Below are positions 31,600 to 40,971 of a DNA stretch of 48,588 bases, in pieces. The translations under genes and the position numbers were made by a program. Within the stretch, counting starts at the first letter, position 1. Each line of letters begins with the position of its first letter. The notes under the pieces were generated by a model that saw only the letters and a program-made list of their open reading frames with translations, did no database searches and was not told where the DNA came from. Source of the DNA: JAQGMJ01 sp036271855 (GTDB lineage Bacteria > Pseudomonadota > Gammaproteobacteria > Burkholderiales > JAEUOS01). The stretch covers positions 1 through 48,588 of the forward strand of contig DATAZV010000384.1 in NCBI GenBank assembly GCA_036271855.1, written 5' to 3'.

Positions 31600-32358
31600 A
31601 TGCATTTCATTCCTGTTGTCCGCCTGCTCGCGGTGGCCGCCGCGCTTTTCGCGGAAATGGCATGGGCCGGGGGCGGCCCACCGATGATCACCGACGACCC
31701 GGGCACACCGGGCAACGGGAACTGGGAAATCAATCTCGCGGCCGTCACCAGCCGCACGGCGGGCGAAACCGACGCCGAGCTGCCCCTGGCCGACTTCAAC
31801 TACGGCGTCGGGGAGCGCCTGCAACTCAAATTCGAGATGCCCTGGGCCGTGCAAGACCGGGGCGGCAGCTACCGCAGCGGCGCCGGCAATGCCTTGGCCG
31901 GGGTGAAATGGCGTTTCTACGACGGCGGCGAAAATGCCTGGCAGGTGTCCACTTATCCCCAGATCGAGTTCCGCACGCCGGTATCCAGTTTCACCCACGC
32001 CAACCTGGCCGACAGCGGCACCAGCCACCTGGTCCCGCTGCAATTCATGCGCACCTTCAAGGGTTTCGATATCAATTTCGACATCGGACGCTGGTTTCGC
32101 CCCGGCGCGCGGCCCGACACCTGGACCGCGGGATTCGCCCTTACCCGTGAGGTCCGCAAGGGCTTCGAACTGATCGCCGAGGTGCATGAGGAGATGGCCG
32201 TTCATCAATCCCAGGAAGAACTGATCCTCAATTTCGGCGCCCGTTACGACTTTTCCCCGCGCTACACACTGTTGCTATCCGCCGGCCGTGATTTGCGCAA
32301 CACGCTCGCCGGCACGAACACGCTGCTTTCGTACATCGGCTTGCAGGTCCACTATTGA
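31600..32358 (+). CDS. Outer-membrane beta-barrel protein (phenol-degradation MetA-like / transporter)
   Basis: A 252-residue protein with a signal peptide (residues 1-24, ending AEMAWA). The mature start GGGPPMITDDPGTPGNGNWEINLA is characteristic of a widespread family of outer-membrane channels annotated as transporter or MetA-pathway phenol degradation protein. Amphipathic beta-strands alternate to the end, and the last residues (LSYIGLQVHY) finish in an aromatic, as outer-membrane barrels do. The ATG at 31,600 is chosen because it begins the signal peptide; no ribosome-binding site is evident and a TTG at 31,576 is upstream. The transported compound is not known. Confidence 0.82.
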   Translation: MHFIPVVRLLAVAAALFAEMAWAGGGPPMITDDPGTPGNGNWEINLAAVTSRTAGETDAELPLADFNYGVGERLQLKFEMPWAVQDRGGSYRSGAGNALAGVKWRFYDGGENAWQVSTYPQIEFRTPVSSFTHANLADSGTSHLVPLQFMRTFKGFDINFDIGRWFRPGARPDTWTAGFALTREVRKGFELIAEVHEEMAVHQSQEELILNFGARYDFSPRYTLLLSAGRDLRNTLAGTNTLLSYIGLQVHY

Positions 32359-32369
32359 TCCGATAGCGG

Positions 32370-32440
32370 AAAAAAGGCGCCTGGCCCGAATATTTTTTCC
32401 GTGCCCCCGAGCTTGAAAATCATATCGAGCCCGGCCCCTT
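32370..32440. repeat. Dispersed repeat family, copy 2
   Basis: Contains aaaaggcgcctggcccgaat followed by a T-run and cccccgagcttgaaaatcat. It lies in the 113-bp gap between the convergent outer-membrane gene and the vapC gene. The T-run after the ggcgcctggcc palindrome suggests it also serves as a terminator. Confidence 0.6.
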
Positions 32441-32471
32441 TAGTTCGCAATTCGCCAATGCGCCCGCAAAC

Positions 32472-32894
32472 TCACGCGGCGTCCCAAGGGTTGATCAGGT
32501 CAACGCCTGACCCTCCAAAATCCGCGACATTGCGCGTCACCACCTGCATGCGATGCACCAACGCGGTGGCGGCGATCAAACCGTCACGCACCGGACCCAT
32601 GTCGGGCACATGCAAGCTTGCGCTGCGGCGGGCGACGGCAATGTCGATCGGCAGCACGCGTCCGCTGAACGCGGGAACGACTTGTTGTTCAAACCAGGCG
32701 CGCAGGATCGCGCCCTGTGGCGGATCGCGCCGCTCCATCAGAAGCACGCCGATCTCCAGTTCCTGCAGGGTGATGACGCTAAGATAAAGGTCGGCGGCGT
32801 CCACACTCCCGGCCCAGCGCGCCACGTTGGCATCGGCGCGTCCGCTGCGCACTTTGCGCAGTTCGGAAACGACATTGGTGTCGAGCAGATACAT
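32472..32894 (-). CDS. vapC: VapC/FitB-type PIN-domain toxin
   Basis: A 140-residue PIN-domain ribonuclease toxin. The acidic Mg-binding residues are in place: D5 (MYLLDTNVVSE), E45 (SVITLQELEIG), D104 (GPVRDGLIAATAL) and D125 (VADFGGSG). The family cleaves tRNA or other RNAs when not bound by its antitoxin; the PIN and length are closest to FitB-like VapC. The antitoxin gene lies 25 bp upstream on the same strand, as usual. The pair is in a locally less GC-rich stretch, which fits acquisition by transfer. Confidence 0.92.
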   Translation of the reverse strand: MYLLDTNVVSELRKVRSGRADANVARWAGSVDAADLYLSVITLQELEIGVLLMERRDPPQGAILRAWFEQQVVPAFSGRVLPIDIAVARRSASLHVPDMGPVRDGLIAATALVHRMQVVTRNVADFGGSGVDLINPWDAA

Positions 32895-32919
32895 CGGCGG
32901 GCGAATGCGCCTGGGCCGT

Positions 32920-33174
32920 TCAGTTCAGGTCAGCCGCCTGGGCCGGATCGCGCGCGCGCGGAAATTCCGGTTCGATATCTTCAGCGCCCGACATGGCAAG
33001 CAGGTCGGCGATATTGACGCGCGTGCCCGTGAGCTTTTTGTAGGCCTCGAAAGTGAGCAGCACATGCGCCGGCCGGCCGCGATCGGTGATGATGAGCGGC
33101 CCTTGCTCGGCAGCCTTTTTGGCGCCGCTGGCGTCCTGGTTGAATTGACGGCTGGTGTAGGTAAGTTGAGTCAT
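32920..33174 (-). CDS. Phd/YefM-type antitoxin
   Basis: An 84-residue antitoxin of the Phd/YefM family. The N-terminal DNA-binding fold shows TYTSRQFNQDASGAKKAAEQGPLIITDRGRPAHVLLTFEAYKKL, with the usual SRxFNxD and P[LV]xITxRGRPxxVL positions. The C-terminal 30 residues (IADLLAMSGAEDIEPEFP) would wrap and block the toxin. The inverted repeat at 33,204-33,256 upstream is the likely site of repression by the antitoxin-toxin complex. Pairing with VapC rather than Doc or YoeB is common. Confidence 0.9.
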   Translation of the reverse strand: MTQLTYTSRQFNQDASGAKKAAEQGPLIITDRGRPAHVLLTFEAYKKLTGTRVNIADLLAMSGAEDIEPEFPRARDPAQAADLN

Positions 33175-33203
33175 GGTTTATCGCACCTCGCTGTGTCCAA
33201 CAA

Positions 33204-33256
33204 TGTAGATATGTTACTACTAATGAGGTATCGAGTAAAGTGTCTACATATCTACA
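33204..33256 (-). promoter_or_regulatory. Inverted repeat operator upstream of the toxin-antitoxin pair
   Basis: Arms tgtagatatgt (33,204-33,214) and acatatctaca (33,246-33,256) are an exact 11-bp pair separated by 31 bp. They lie 30-82 bp upstream of the antitoxin start in an AT-rich block (33,190-33,290), as expected for two half-operators bound by an autoregulating Phd/VapC complex. Confidence 0.7.
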
Positions 33257-33323
33257 ATAAATGTATATAAAAAATATGCAACAAAACAGATACTTACAGC
33301 AATGAATGCCGCGGGTGGGGTGT

Positions 33324-34070
33324 TTATGATTTATTGAGGGGCCGCGGGCGTTCCAGGATAGCCACCATCTCGCGGTAGCCGCGCGCTCGCGCCAGCGCCA
33401 GCGGCGTCTTGCCATCACGATCAGCCAACTCGGTTCCCGCCCCGGCATCGACCAGCGCCCTGAGGGCGGCGGTATGGCGCGCGCCCCCGTCACCGAGCAC
33501 GATGGATTCTATTACCGCCGTCCAGCCCAGCGTGTTGACATGGTCGAGCGGCGCGCCCGCGGCGATCAGCACCTTCACCACCTCGGCATGGCCCAGGTGG
33601 GCAGCGGCGATCAGCGCGGTGCCGTCCCAGCGGCTGGTGATGTTCTTGGCGCTGCCGCCCAGGGCCAGCGCTTCCTTCAGGGTGGGCACGTCGTCGGCAA
33701 CGGCGGCGATGGTGACGATGTCGTAGCGGCCCGACTCCAGCGCGTTGGGGTTGGCGCCGCCCGCCACCAGGGCGCGCATCGCCTCGATATGCTTCAGGTG
33801 CGCAGCCACGTGCAGCGCGGTGCGGCCATGGCCGTCGCGCGCATCGACCGGCGCGCCGCCTGCCAGCAGGGTCTTGATGCGCGCGGCGTCACCCGTGGCG
33901 GCCGCTGCGAACAGGCCGGCGTATTGCGCCTGCTCCACGGCTGAAGGCGGCACTTGCGCGGCCGCCTCGCCCGCCAGGACGCCGAGCAAGCCCGGCAACA
34001 AGCAGCCGAGCAGCGCCGCCGCGCGTGCGCGCGCGAGAGTTGATTCTTGCCGGTCTTTTTTGATCATCAC
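33324..34070 (-). CDS. Secreted ankyrin-repeat protein
   Basis: A 248-residue protein with a signal peptide (cleavage around residue 38, LAGEAAAQ). Five to six ankyrin repeats follow, for example DGHGRTALHVAAHLKHIEAMRALVAGGANPNA, WDGTALIAAAHLGHAEVVKVLIAAGAPLDH and LGWTAVIESIV. Periplasmic ankyrin proteins commonly protect or bind partner enzymes (an AnkB-type role near catalase is known), but no such partner is present. The start gives tandem Met residues at 34,070. It is 149 bp downstream of the antitoxin start region on the same strand and followed by a low-GC patch. Confidence 0.85.
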   Translation of the reverse strand: MMIKKDRQESTLARARAAALLGCLLPGLLGVLAGEAAAQVPPSAVEQAQYAGLFAAAATGDAARIKTLLAGGAPVDARDGHGRTALHVAAHLKHIEAMRALVAGGANPNALESGRYDIVTIAAVADDVPTLKEALALGGSAKNITSRWDGTALIAAAHLGHAEVVKVLIAAGAPLDHVNTLGWTAVIESIVLGDGGARHTAALRALVDAGAGTELADRDGKTPLALARARGYREMVAILERPRPLNKS

Positions 34071-34147
34071 ATTGGCATTGCCGGTTCAGCCGGCACTTTC
34101 CCTGGCCGAATTATCTCAGCGAGCGAGCGTACGGTGTTGATAGGATT

Positions 34148-34192
34148 AAAAGGGCCTGGCGCGAATGTTTTTCTAGACCCGCGAGCTTGCCT
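34148..34192. repeat. Dispersed repeat family, copy 3
   Basis: aaaagggcctggcgcgaatg, a T-run and then acccgcgagcttgcc match copy 2 (32,370-32,416) with a few changes. It lies immediately downstream of the permease stop at 34,191, so the end of the peptide-transport operon runs into the repeat, which may act as its terminator. Confidence 0.6.
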
Positions 34193-35093
34193 ACTTGTGC
34201 CGCGGATCCAGCGCATCCCGCAACCCGTCCCCCAGCAAATTGAACGACAGCACCAGCAGGAAGATCGAAAGCCCCGGCCAGATCGCCATCCAGGGGGCGT
34301 TGTCGATGTAGTTTTTCGCGGTGTTGAGCATGCTGCCCCAGCTCGGCGCCGGCGGCTGCTGGCCGAGGCCGAGGAATGAGAGGCTGGCTTCGGCGATGAC
34401 GGCGGCGGCGATCGACAGGGTGGACTGGACGATCAGCGGCGGCAAAATGTTCGGCAGGATGTGGCGCAGGGCGATGCGCCAGTGCGGGTTGCCGATGGCG
34501 CGCGCGGCCTCGACGTAATCTTCCACCTTCACCGCCAGCACCTGGGCGCGGGTCAGGCGGATGAAAATCGGCGTGGCGGAGAGGCCGATGGCGACCATGG
34601 CGTTGCTCAGGCTGGGGCCGAGAAAGGCGGCCAGCGCGATGGCGAGGATCAAAAAGGGCAGCGCCAGCATGGCGTCGGTGAAGCGCGAAATCAGCGCGTC
34701 GGTCCAGCCGCCGGCATAGCCGGCGAGCAGGCCGATGGGCACGCCCAGCAGCGAAGAGATGCACACCGACACCAGCCCCGCCAGCAGCGAGGCGCGCGCG
34801 CCCCAGATGACACGCGAGAACACGTCGCGCCCCAGCTCGTCGGTGCCGAACAGGTAATGCGCCGAGGGCGCCTTGCGGATCACGCTCCAGCTCGTGGCCA
34901 ACGGGTCGTAGGGCGCCAGCCAGGGCGCGAACAGGGCCAGCAGCACGAAGCCCACCACCACCGCCAGGCCGAGCACGGCGCCACGGCGGCGCAGCAGGCG
35001 GCGCCAGGCCGGGACTGTGTGCGCCCCGGCGGAAAACCCGGCTTGCGGCTGTTCCGCCGCGACGGGGGCGATGGCGAGGTTGGCGGCGCGCAT
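34191..35093 (-). CDS. dppC: Peptide ABC transporter permease, DppC-like
   Basis: A 300-residue inner-membrane permease. The N-terminal cytoplasmic tail (1-35) leads to a helix (GAVLGLAVVVGFVLLALFAPWLAPYDPL), then the segment FGTDELGRDVFSRVIWGARASL that identifies the DppC/OppC group. The EAA loop (EAARAIGNPHWRIALRHILPNILPPLIV) contacts the ATPases. Six helices in total and typical length. The ATG at 35,093 is one base after the DppB stop. It is the last gene of the six-gene operon. Substrate specificity (dipeptides, glutathione or nickel-type) cannot be assigned from the permease. Confidence 0.92.
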   Translation of the reverse strand: MRAANLAIAPVAAEQPQAGFSAGAHTVPAWRRLLRRRGAVLGLAVVVGFVLLALFAPWLAPYDPLATSWSVIRKAPSAHYLFGTDELGRDVFSRVIWGARASLLAGLVSVCISSLLGVPIGLLAGYAGGWTDALISRFTDAMLALPFLILAIALAAFLGPSLSNAMVAIGLSATPIFIRLTRAQVLAVKVEDYVEAARAIGNPHWRIALRHILPNILPPLIVQSTLSIAAAVIAEASLSFLGLGQQPPAPSWGSMLNTAKNYIDNAPWMAIWPGLSIFLLVLSFNLLGDGLRDALDPRHK

Positions 35094-35094
35094 G

Positions 35095-36036
35095 CTAGCC
35101 ACGCATCCGTGGATTGACGACAAAGTAGGCCAGGTCCGCCAGCAGGTTGAGCAGGATGTACACCGTGGCGGTGAACAGCACCACGCCCTGCACCACCAGG
35201 TAGTCGCGGTTGAACACCGCGTCCACAATCAGCTTGCCGAAACCGGGAATCGAAAACACCTGCTCGGTCAGCACCGCGCCCGAGAGCAGGGTGCCGAACT
35301 CAAGCGCGCCCAGGGTGATGATGGGCGTGAGCGCGTTGCGCAGCGCGTGCTTGAGCACCACGCGCGGCTCGCTCAAGCCCTTGGCGCGCGCGGTGCGCAC
35401 GTAATCGGCATTCAACACCTGCAGCATGGCGCTGCGGGTGTGGCGCATCAGGATGGCGGCAATCGCATTGCCCAGCACGAAGGCCGGCATGATCATCGCG
35501 GCCAGGTTGCCGCGCAAATCCTCCCACGGGCTGATGTAGCCGGAAGCCGGCAGCCAGCCGAGCGTCACCGAGAACAGCAAAATCATCAATATGCCGAGCC
35601 AGAAATTCGGCGTCGACAAACCCCACAGGGCGAACACATTGGCCAGGTAGTCCCAGGCTGTGCCCTTGTACACCGCCGAGACAATGCCGGCGGGAATGCC
35701 GATGATGAGCGCAATGCCCATCGCCAGCAGCGCCAGTTCCAGCGTCACCGGCAGCTTCTCGGCAATCAACTGGCGCACCGGGCGCTGGATGCGCAGCGAC
35801 TCGCCGAGGTCGCCGCGCAGCACGCCCGCTATCCAGTAGCCATAGCGCACCGGCAGCGGCTCATCCAGGTGCATCTTGCGGTGCAGGTAGGCCACCACGT
35901 TGGGGTCCTGTTCCTCCCCCGCCAGCACCAGCGCCGGGTCGCCCGGCAGCAATTGCTGCAGGCAAAACACCATCATCGTCACCAGGATCAGCGTCGGGAT
36001 GACGGCGGCCAGGCGTTTGGCGAAATAGGCGGGCAT
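35095..36036 (-). CDS. dppB: Peptide ABC transporter permease, DppB-like
   Basis: A 313-residue inner-membrane permease of the DppB/OppB group. It opens with KRLAAVIPTLILVTMMVFCLQQLLPGDPALVLAG, the usual first helix and GDP loop, and has the EAA-type loop RTARAKGLSEPRVVLKHALRNALTPIIT that docks on the ATPase. About six membrane helices. It follows the binding-protein gene after 34 bp and ends one base before dppC, so the two permeases are co-translated. Confidence 0.92.
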   Translation of the reverse strand: MPAYFAKRLAAVIPTLILVTMMVFCLQQLLPGDPALVLAGEEQDPNVVAYLHRKMHLDEPLPVRYGYWIAGVLRGDLGESLRIQRPVRQLIAEKLPVTLELALLAMGIALIIGIPAGIVSAVYKGTAWDYLANVFALWGLSTPNFWLGILMILLFSVTLGWLPASGYISPWEDLRGNLAAMIMPAFVLGNAIAAILMRHTRSAMLQVLNADYVRTARAKGLSEPRVVLKHALRNALTPIITLGALEFGTLLSGAVLTEQVFSIPGFGKLIVDAVFNRDYLVVQGVVLFTATVYILLNLLADLAYFVVNPRMRG

Positions 36037-36070
36037 GGTGGTTGGGTTACGTGAGGCGCGGCGCGCCTGC

Positions 36071-37603
36071 CTACAGCTTCAAACCCTGCACCCGGATCAG
36101 CCCGTCAGGCACCGTGCGCAGCCCCGTCAGCTTCTTGTTGTAGGCCCATAGCCAGTGGCGGTGGTACAGGTAGATGATGGGCCGCTCGCGGTTGACGTCG
36201 GCGGCGATCTGCTCGAACAGCTTGGCGCGCTGCGCCGCGTCGGGCGCGCTGCGCGATTGGTTCAGCAGCTCGTCGGTGGCGGCCTTGCAGTAGCCGGAAT
36301 AGTCCAGCGGCTGCTTGCAGCCGTGGAAGTTGAACAGGTTGCCGTCGGGGTCGGTGCGCCCGCTCCAGTTCAGCAGGTAGGCTTCGAACTGGCCTTTTTC
36401 GGCGAGGTTGAGCGTGGTGGCGAACTCGGTCGCCTGGATCTTGATGTCGAAGCCGGCTTCCTTGGCCATCGCCTGGATCACCTGCGCCAGCTTCTGGTCG
36501 CCGGAGGTGGTGGGGGTCATCATGGTGAAGCTGGGGTTGGGCACCCCGGCCTCTTTGAGCAGGGCCTTGGCGCGCGCGATGTTGCGCGCCGGCACCGGAA
36601 TGCTCTTCACGTAGAACTGGTTGGAGGGCGATACCCACTGGTTTCCCACTTCCCCCTCGCCGTCCACCGCCACCTGCACGATGCCGGCGCGGTCCAGCGA
36701 AAGCTCCAGCGCTTCGCGCACCCGCGGGTCGCGGCCCAGGGGATTTTTCTGCGCCAGGTCGCTCTTGCCGATGTTGATGGTCAGGCCCTGGTAGCCGAGT
36801 TCGGTGATGCGCGCGACGCCGATGCGGCTGTCCGACTTCAGCGCGGCAACGTCGGAAGAGGCGACGCGCTCGATCAGGTCGAGTTGCCCGGCGCGCAGGT
36901 TGGCCAGGCGCACGGTGGCGTCGCCGATCGGCAGGTAGATCACCTTGTCGAAGTGGATGGATGCCTTGTCCCAGTAGTTGGCGAAGCGCTCCAGCACGAT
37001 GCGGTCCTGCGCCACCCGCTCGGTGAACTTGAACGGCCCGGCGCACACCGGCCTGGCGCCGAAGGGCTGCGGCCCGGCCGCCGCCTTCGGCGAGACCATC
37101 ATGCCGGCGCGGTCCGACAGCACCGAGAGCAGCGGGGCGAACGGCGCGGAGAGCACCAGGCGCACGGTGAGCGGGTCCACCACCTCGACGCCGGTCACCG
37201 GCAGCAACTCGCCGCGCCGGGCCGAGCCCATCAGGTTCTTGTGGCGCTCGATGTTGAACTTGACGGCGGCGGCGTCGAACTTTTCGCCGTCGTGAAACAG
37301 CACGCCGGGGCGCAGCTTCAGGGTCAGGGCGCGGCGGTCCGCCGACCATTCATAGCCGGTGGCCAGTTGCGGCACCAGCGCCAGCTTTTCATCGATGTCG
37401 AACAGCTTGTCGCACAGCGAAGCGAACACCACGCGGCCGACGAAGCTGCGCGCCATCGTCGGGTCGAGCGCGTCGGGGTCTTCGGCCAGGCCGATGCGCA
37501 GGGTCTGCGCGCCGGCCAGCGTGGCCAGGCACAAGGCGAGGCCGGCGGTGAGTCCTTGCAGGAGCCGGCGCGCGGCCGGAACGGGGCGGGATGAACAAAG
37601 CAT
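36071..37603 (-). CDS. dppA: Peptide-binding protein, DppA/SBP family 5
   Basis: A 510-residue periplasmic binding protein. Residues 1-32 are a signal peptide (LAGAQ). The body follows the family 5 pattern: LRIGLAEDPDALDPTMARSFVG, the conserved motif LTLKLRPGVLFHDGEKFDAAAVKFNIER, and the Asp/Arg-rich C-terminal lobe (NWSGRTDPDGNLFNFHGC). The start at 37,603 has AGGAGA seven bases upstream; the frame is open to 37,855 but that crosses the U-rich leader. It is separated from the ATPase genes by 121 bp, larger than other gaps in this operon, consistent with the need for more binding protein than transporter. The ligand is unknown. Confidence 0.92.
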   Translation of the reverse strand: MLCSSRPVPAARRLLQGLTAGLALCLATLAGAQTLRIGLAEDPDALDPTMARSFVGRVVFASLCDKLFDIDEKLALVPQLATGYEWSADRRALTLKLRPGVLFHDGEKFDAAAVKFNIERHKNLMGSARRGELLPVTGVEVVDPLTVRLVLSAPFAPLLSVLSDRAGMMVSPKAAAGPQPFGARPVCAGPFKFTERVAQDRIVLERFANYWDKASIHFDKVIYLPIGDATVRLANLRAGQLDLIERVASSDVAALKSDSRIGVARITELGYQGLTINIGKSDLAQKNPLGRDPRVREALELSLDRAGIVQVAVDGEGEVGNQWVSPSNQFYVKSIPVPARNIARAKALLKEAGVPNPSFTMMTPTTSGDQKLAQVIQAMAKEAGFDIKIQATEFATTLNLAEKGQFEAYLLNWSGRTDPDGNLFNFHGCKQPLDYSGYCKAATDELLNQSRSAPDAAQRAKLFEQIAADVNRERPIIYLYHRHWLWAYNKKLTGLRTVPDGLIRVQGLKL

Positions 37604-37735
37604 TGGTGAATTCTCCTGTTGGTCGCGCCACGCGCCCCGGCGTATCCGTGGGGCGCATGGCAAACAAACTAAAAAAAAGAAAAGCAAAAACAAAAAAACC
37701 GGAACACAAAACCAAAAGCAAACTTCAAGCCGTTG
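37604..37735 (-). promoter_or_regulatory. U-rich leader with hairpin between the ATPase and binding-protein genes
   Basis: On the reverse strand a U-rich tract of about 70 bases (from 37,732 down to 37,664, mostly T with scattered G) is followed by a hairpin, arms gcgcccc and ggggcgc (37,650-37,656 with 37,632-37,638) around an 11-nt loop, then the ribosome-binding site of dppA. The T-tract comes before the hairpin in this direction, so it is not a standard terminator of the operon. It may bind Hfq or a small RNA, be an RNase E site or carry a separate promoter. The forward-strand A-tract is an unusual break in GC-rich DNA. Confidence 0.5.
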
Positions 37736-38821
37736 CAATGCTCCGTGGCAAAAACGCCGCCTGCAAAGCCTCCAGGCGCCGGTTGCCTGCACCTTCGGCT
37801 GCGGGTGGCGCCGCCGCCGGCGCGATCTCGCGCCAGAAGTGGCAGGCGACTTCATGGCCGTCCTCCGCTCTCAACGCCGGCACCTCATCGGCGCAGCGCT
37901 GCCGCGCATGCGGGCAGCGGGTGCGAAAGCGGCAGCCGGAGGGCGGCGCCAGCGGGTTCGGCACATCGCCCTGCAGCACCACCCGCTCGCGCACCCGCCC
38001 GGGGTCGGGCAGGGGGATGGCGGCCAGCAGCGCCTGCGTGTACGGGTGGCGCGGCTGCGCAAACAATTGTTCCTTCGGCGCCGATTCGACAATCTCGCCG
38101 AGATACATCACCGCCACCTGGGTGGCGATGTGCTTGACCACCGCCAGGTCGTGCGCGATGAACACGTAGGAGAGGCCGAGCCGGTGCTGCAAATCGAGCA
38201 GCAGGTTGATCACCTGTGCCTGGATCGACACATCCAGCGCCGACACCGCCTCGTCGCAGACGATCAGGCGCGGCTCCACCGCCAGCGCGCGCGCGATGCC
38301 GATGCGCTGGCGCTGGCCGCCGGAAAATTCGTGCGGATAGCGTTCAAGATATTGCGCGGACAAGCCCACCAGCGCCATCAGCTCGGCCGCGCGCTCGCGC
38401 TGCCGCCCCGGCGCCAGGCCGTGCAGGCGCAGCGGCTCGGTGAGGGTCTGGCGCACCGTCATGCGCGGGTTCAGCGATGAATACGGGTCCTGGAAAATGA
38501 TTTGCAGTTCGCGCCGCTTGGCGCGCAGCGCCGCCGGGGCGAGGCTCGTCAGGTCTTCACCGTCGAACCAGACCCGGCCGGCGGTCGGCTCCAGCAGGCG
38601 CAGCAGCAGGCGGCCGACAGTCGATTTGCCGCAGCCGGATTCGCCCACCAGTGCCAGGGTTTCGCCGGCGTTCAAACTCAGGTTGACGCCATCCACTGCC
38701 CGTACCACGGCGCCGGCGCGCCCGAACAGCCCGTGCTGGGTAGCGAAGTGCTTCACCAATTGCTCGGCCCGCAGCAGCGGCGCGGGCCGCTGCTGCGGGC
38801 TGGCGGCAGTGTCGGCCGGGC

Positions 38822-38825
<4 letters not shown>
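37725..38825 (-). CDS. dppF: Peptide ABC transporter ATPase, DppF-like
   Basis: A 366-residue ATPase starting with GTG at 38,825 in a GTGA overlap with the preceding gene's stop. It has Walker A GESGCGKST, the Q-loop in IIFQDPYSSLNP, the ABC signature FSGGQRQRIGIARAL, Walker B LIVCDEAVSALDVS, and H-loop AHDLAVV. The C-terminal cluster CRFRTRCPHARQRCADEVP carries the Cys residues typical of oligopeptide ATPases, which bind an iron-sulfur cluster in some DppF/OppF proteins. The C-terminus has a Pro/Ala-rich extra tail. It works as a heterodimer with the DppD-like ATPase to energise DppBC. Confidence 0.92.
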
Positions 38826-39804
<979 letters not shown>

Positions 39805-39808
<4 letters not shown>

Positions 39809-40602
39809 GCAGGCGCCGCCGGTGTGGGTGTCGCGGGCGCGGACGCGGGCGATGTCGCAGGCGTTGCGGGCGCCGATGCCTGCGCAGCCGCTGTTGCCTG
39901 GTGTGCGGCGCCGAAGGCCGCCACGTGCGCTTCGATCAGCGTGCGGTCGAACAGCCCGGCGGGGCGCTCGCGGCTGGCCAGGCATTCGACGAAGGGCTGG
40001 AAGCGCTCCAGGCTCACTGTATACAGGCGCATCAGTTCGACGATGGGCTCGGCGTGGTCGTCCACCCGCATGTCCAGCGCCGGGTAGTCCCGCCCGTTGT
40101 AGATCAGCAGCGCGGCGGCCTGCTTGCCGCGCTTGTCGCCGCCGGCCGCCTCACCCGCGGCCAGCGCCGCCAGCAGGCGCAGCGCAAACGGCTGCGCGGC
40201 GTTTGCATCATAGGCTTGCGCGGTGGCCTCGACCACCTGCGGCCCGGCCAGCATATTGCCCGCAACGGAGTAGCCCGCGCGCAGCAGGTGGCCGCTCCAG
40301 GGCACGCACTCTGCGCCGGTGTGCGCGGCGCCGCGCCCCTGCGCGTCGATCAGGTGCACTTGCCGGTGCGCGCTGCCGGCGTCGCCCGCCAGCAGTTCGG
40401 CCAGCAGCCCGGCCGGCTCGCGCCTGGCCGCCATGCCCTCCAGCGCCGGCGCCGCCAGCAAGGGGTTGAGCAGGGCCTGGGTGGAAAGCGCGCCGACCGC
40501 GCTGCGGGCGTGCGGGCACAGGGCGCCCACCGCGAAAAACCGGCTCGCGATGGCCACCCCAAAGGCGCCCGAAGCATCCCGCGCGACGATCGACCAGGTC
40601 AT
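39805..40602 (-). CDS. DUF1028 protein, first gene of the peptide-transport operon
   Basis: A 265-residue protein of the DUF1028 family. The core (1-225) begins MTWSIVARDASGAFGVAIASRFFAVGALCP and shows the usual GAECVPWSGHLLRAGYSVAGNMLAG. The family has an Ntn-hydrolase-like fold, and some members have been linked to peptidoglycan binding or degradation; the exact reaction is not established. The last 35 residues are an Ala/Pro/Thr-rich tail not seen in the core. GAGG lies nine bases before the ATG. Coupling to dppD by a 4-bp overlap strongly ties it to the same peptide substrate. There is no signal peptide, so it acts in the cytoplasm, probably on the imported compound. Confidence 0.88.
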
Positions 40603-40971
40603 ACCGCTTCCTCAAAAAAGGCAGCGCGATGCGCCGCCCCGATGTCGCTTTGCCGACCCTGTTTTGCAAACCCGTTTGCAAACCCGTTTGCAACCCCGCT
40701 TTGCAACCCCGCTTTGCAACCCCGCTTTGCAACTCCGCTTTGCAACTCGCATGCCGCCCGGCGCCTGCCCCGCGCACGGCTCGCCGCGACTGCGGGTCAG
40801 TCTATCAAACCGGGGATGGTTGCGAAACCGCTGAAATGCGGAGCGCAGGCTGCCGTGCCGCATCAGCGAGAGATTTGTGGGCCGGCCGGCGCTGGCTGCC
40901 ATGATGACCGGTTCGATTCGCCGGGCGCCGGCCTGCGCAGCGCCGCCCGGCGTGGTATCTTTGACGCAAGT
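40603..40971. other. 369-bp divergent region between the transport operon and the cNMP-binding gene
   Basis: No gene is recognised. It holds the tandem array at 40,650-40,750 and a non-coding remainder. Promoters for both divergent units must lie here, but none stands out from the base composition. Confidence 0.4.
40650..40750. repeat. Tandem 12-13 bp array, seven copies, upstream of the peptide-transport operon
   Basis: Copies of tttgcaaacccg or tttgcaaccccgc start at 40,663, 40,675, 40,687, 40,700, 40,713, 40,726 and 40,739, with a decayed eighth (tttgccgaccctg) at 40,650. Each copy carries the small palindrome ttgcaa. The array lies 48-148 bp upstream of the DUF1028 start and could contain regularly spaced binding sites roughly one helical turn apart (12-13 bp). 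Confidence 0.9.

Noticed and set aside
40650..40750. CRISPR array or iterons of a replication origin
   Set aside because: Direct 12-13 bp units without spacers, no Rep gene or AT-rich unwinding region nearby; a regulatory array is more likely.
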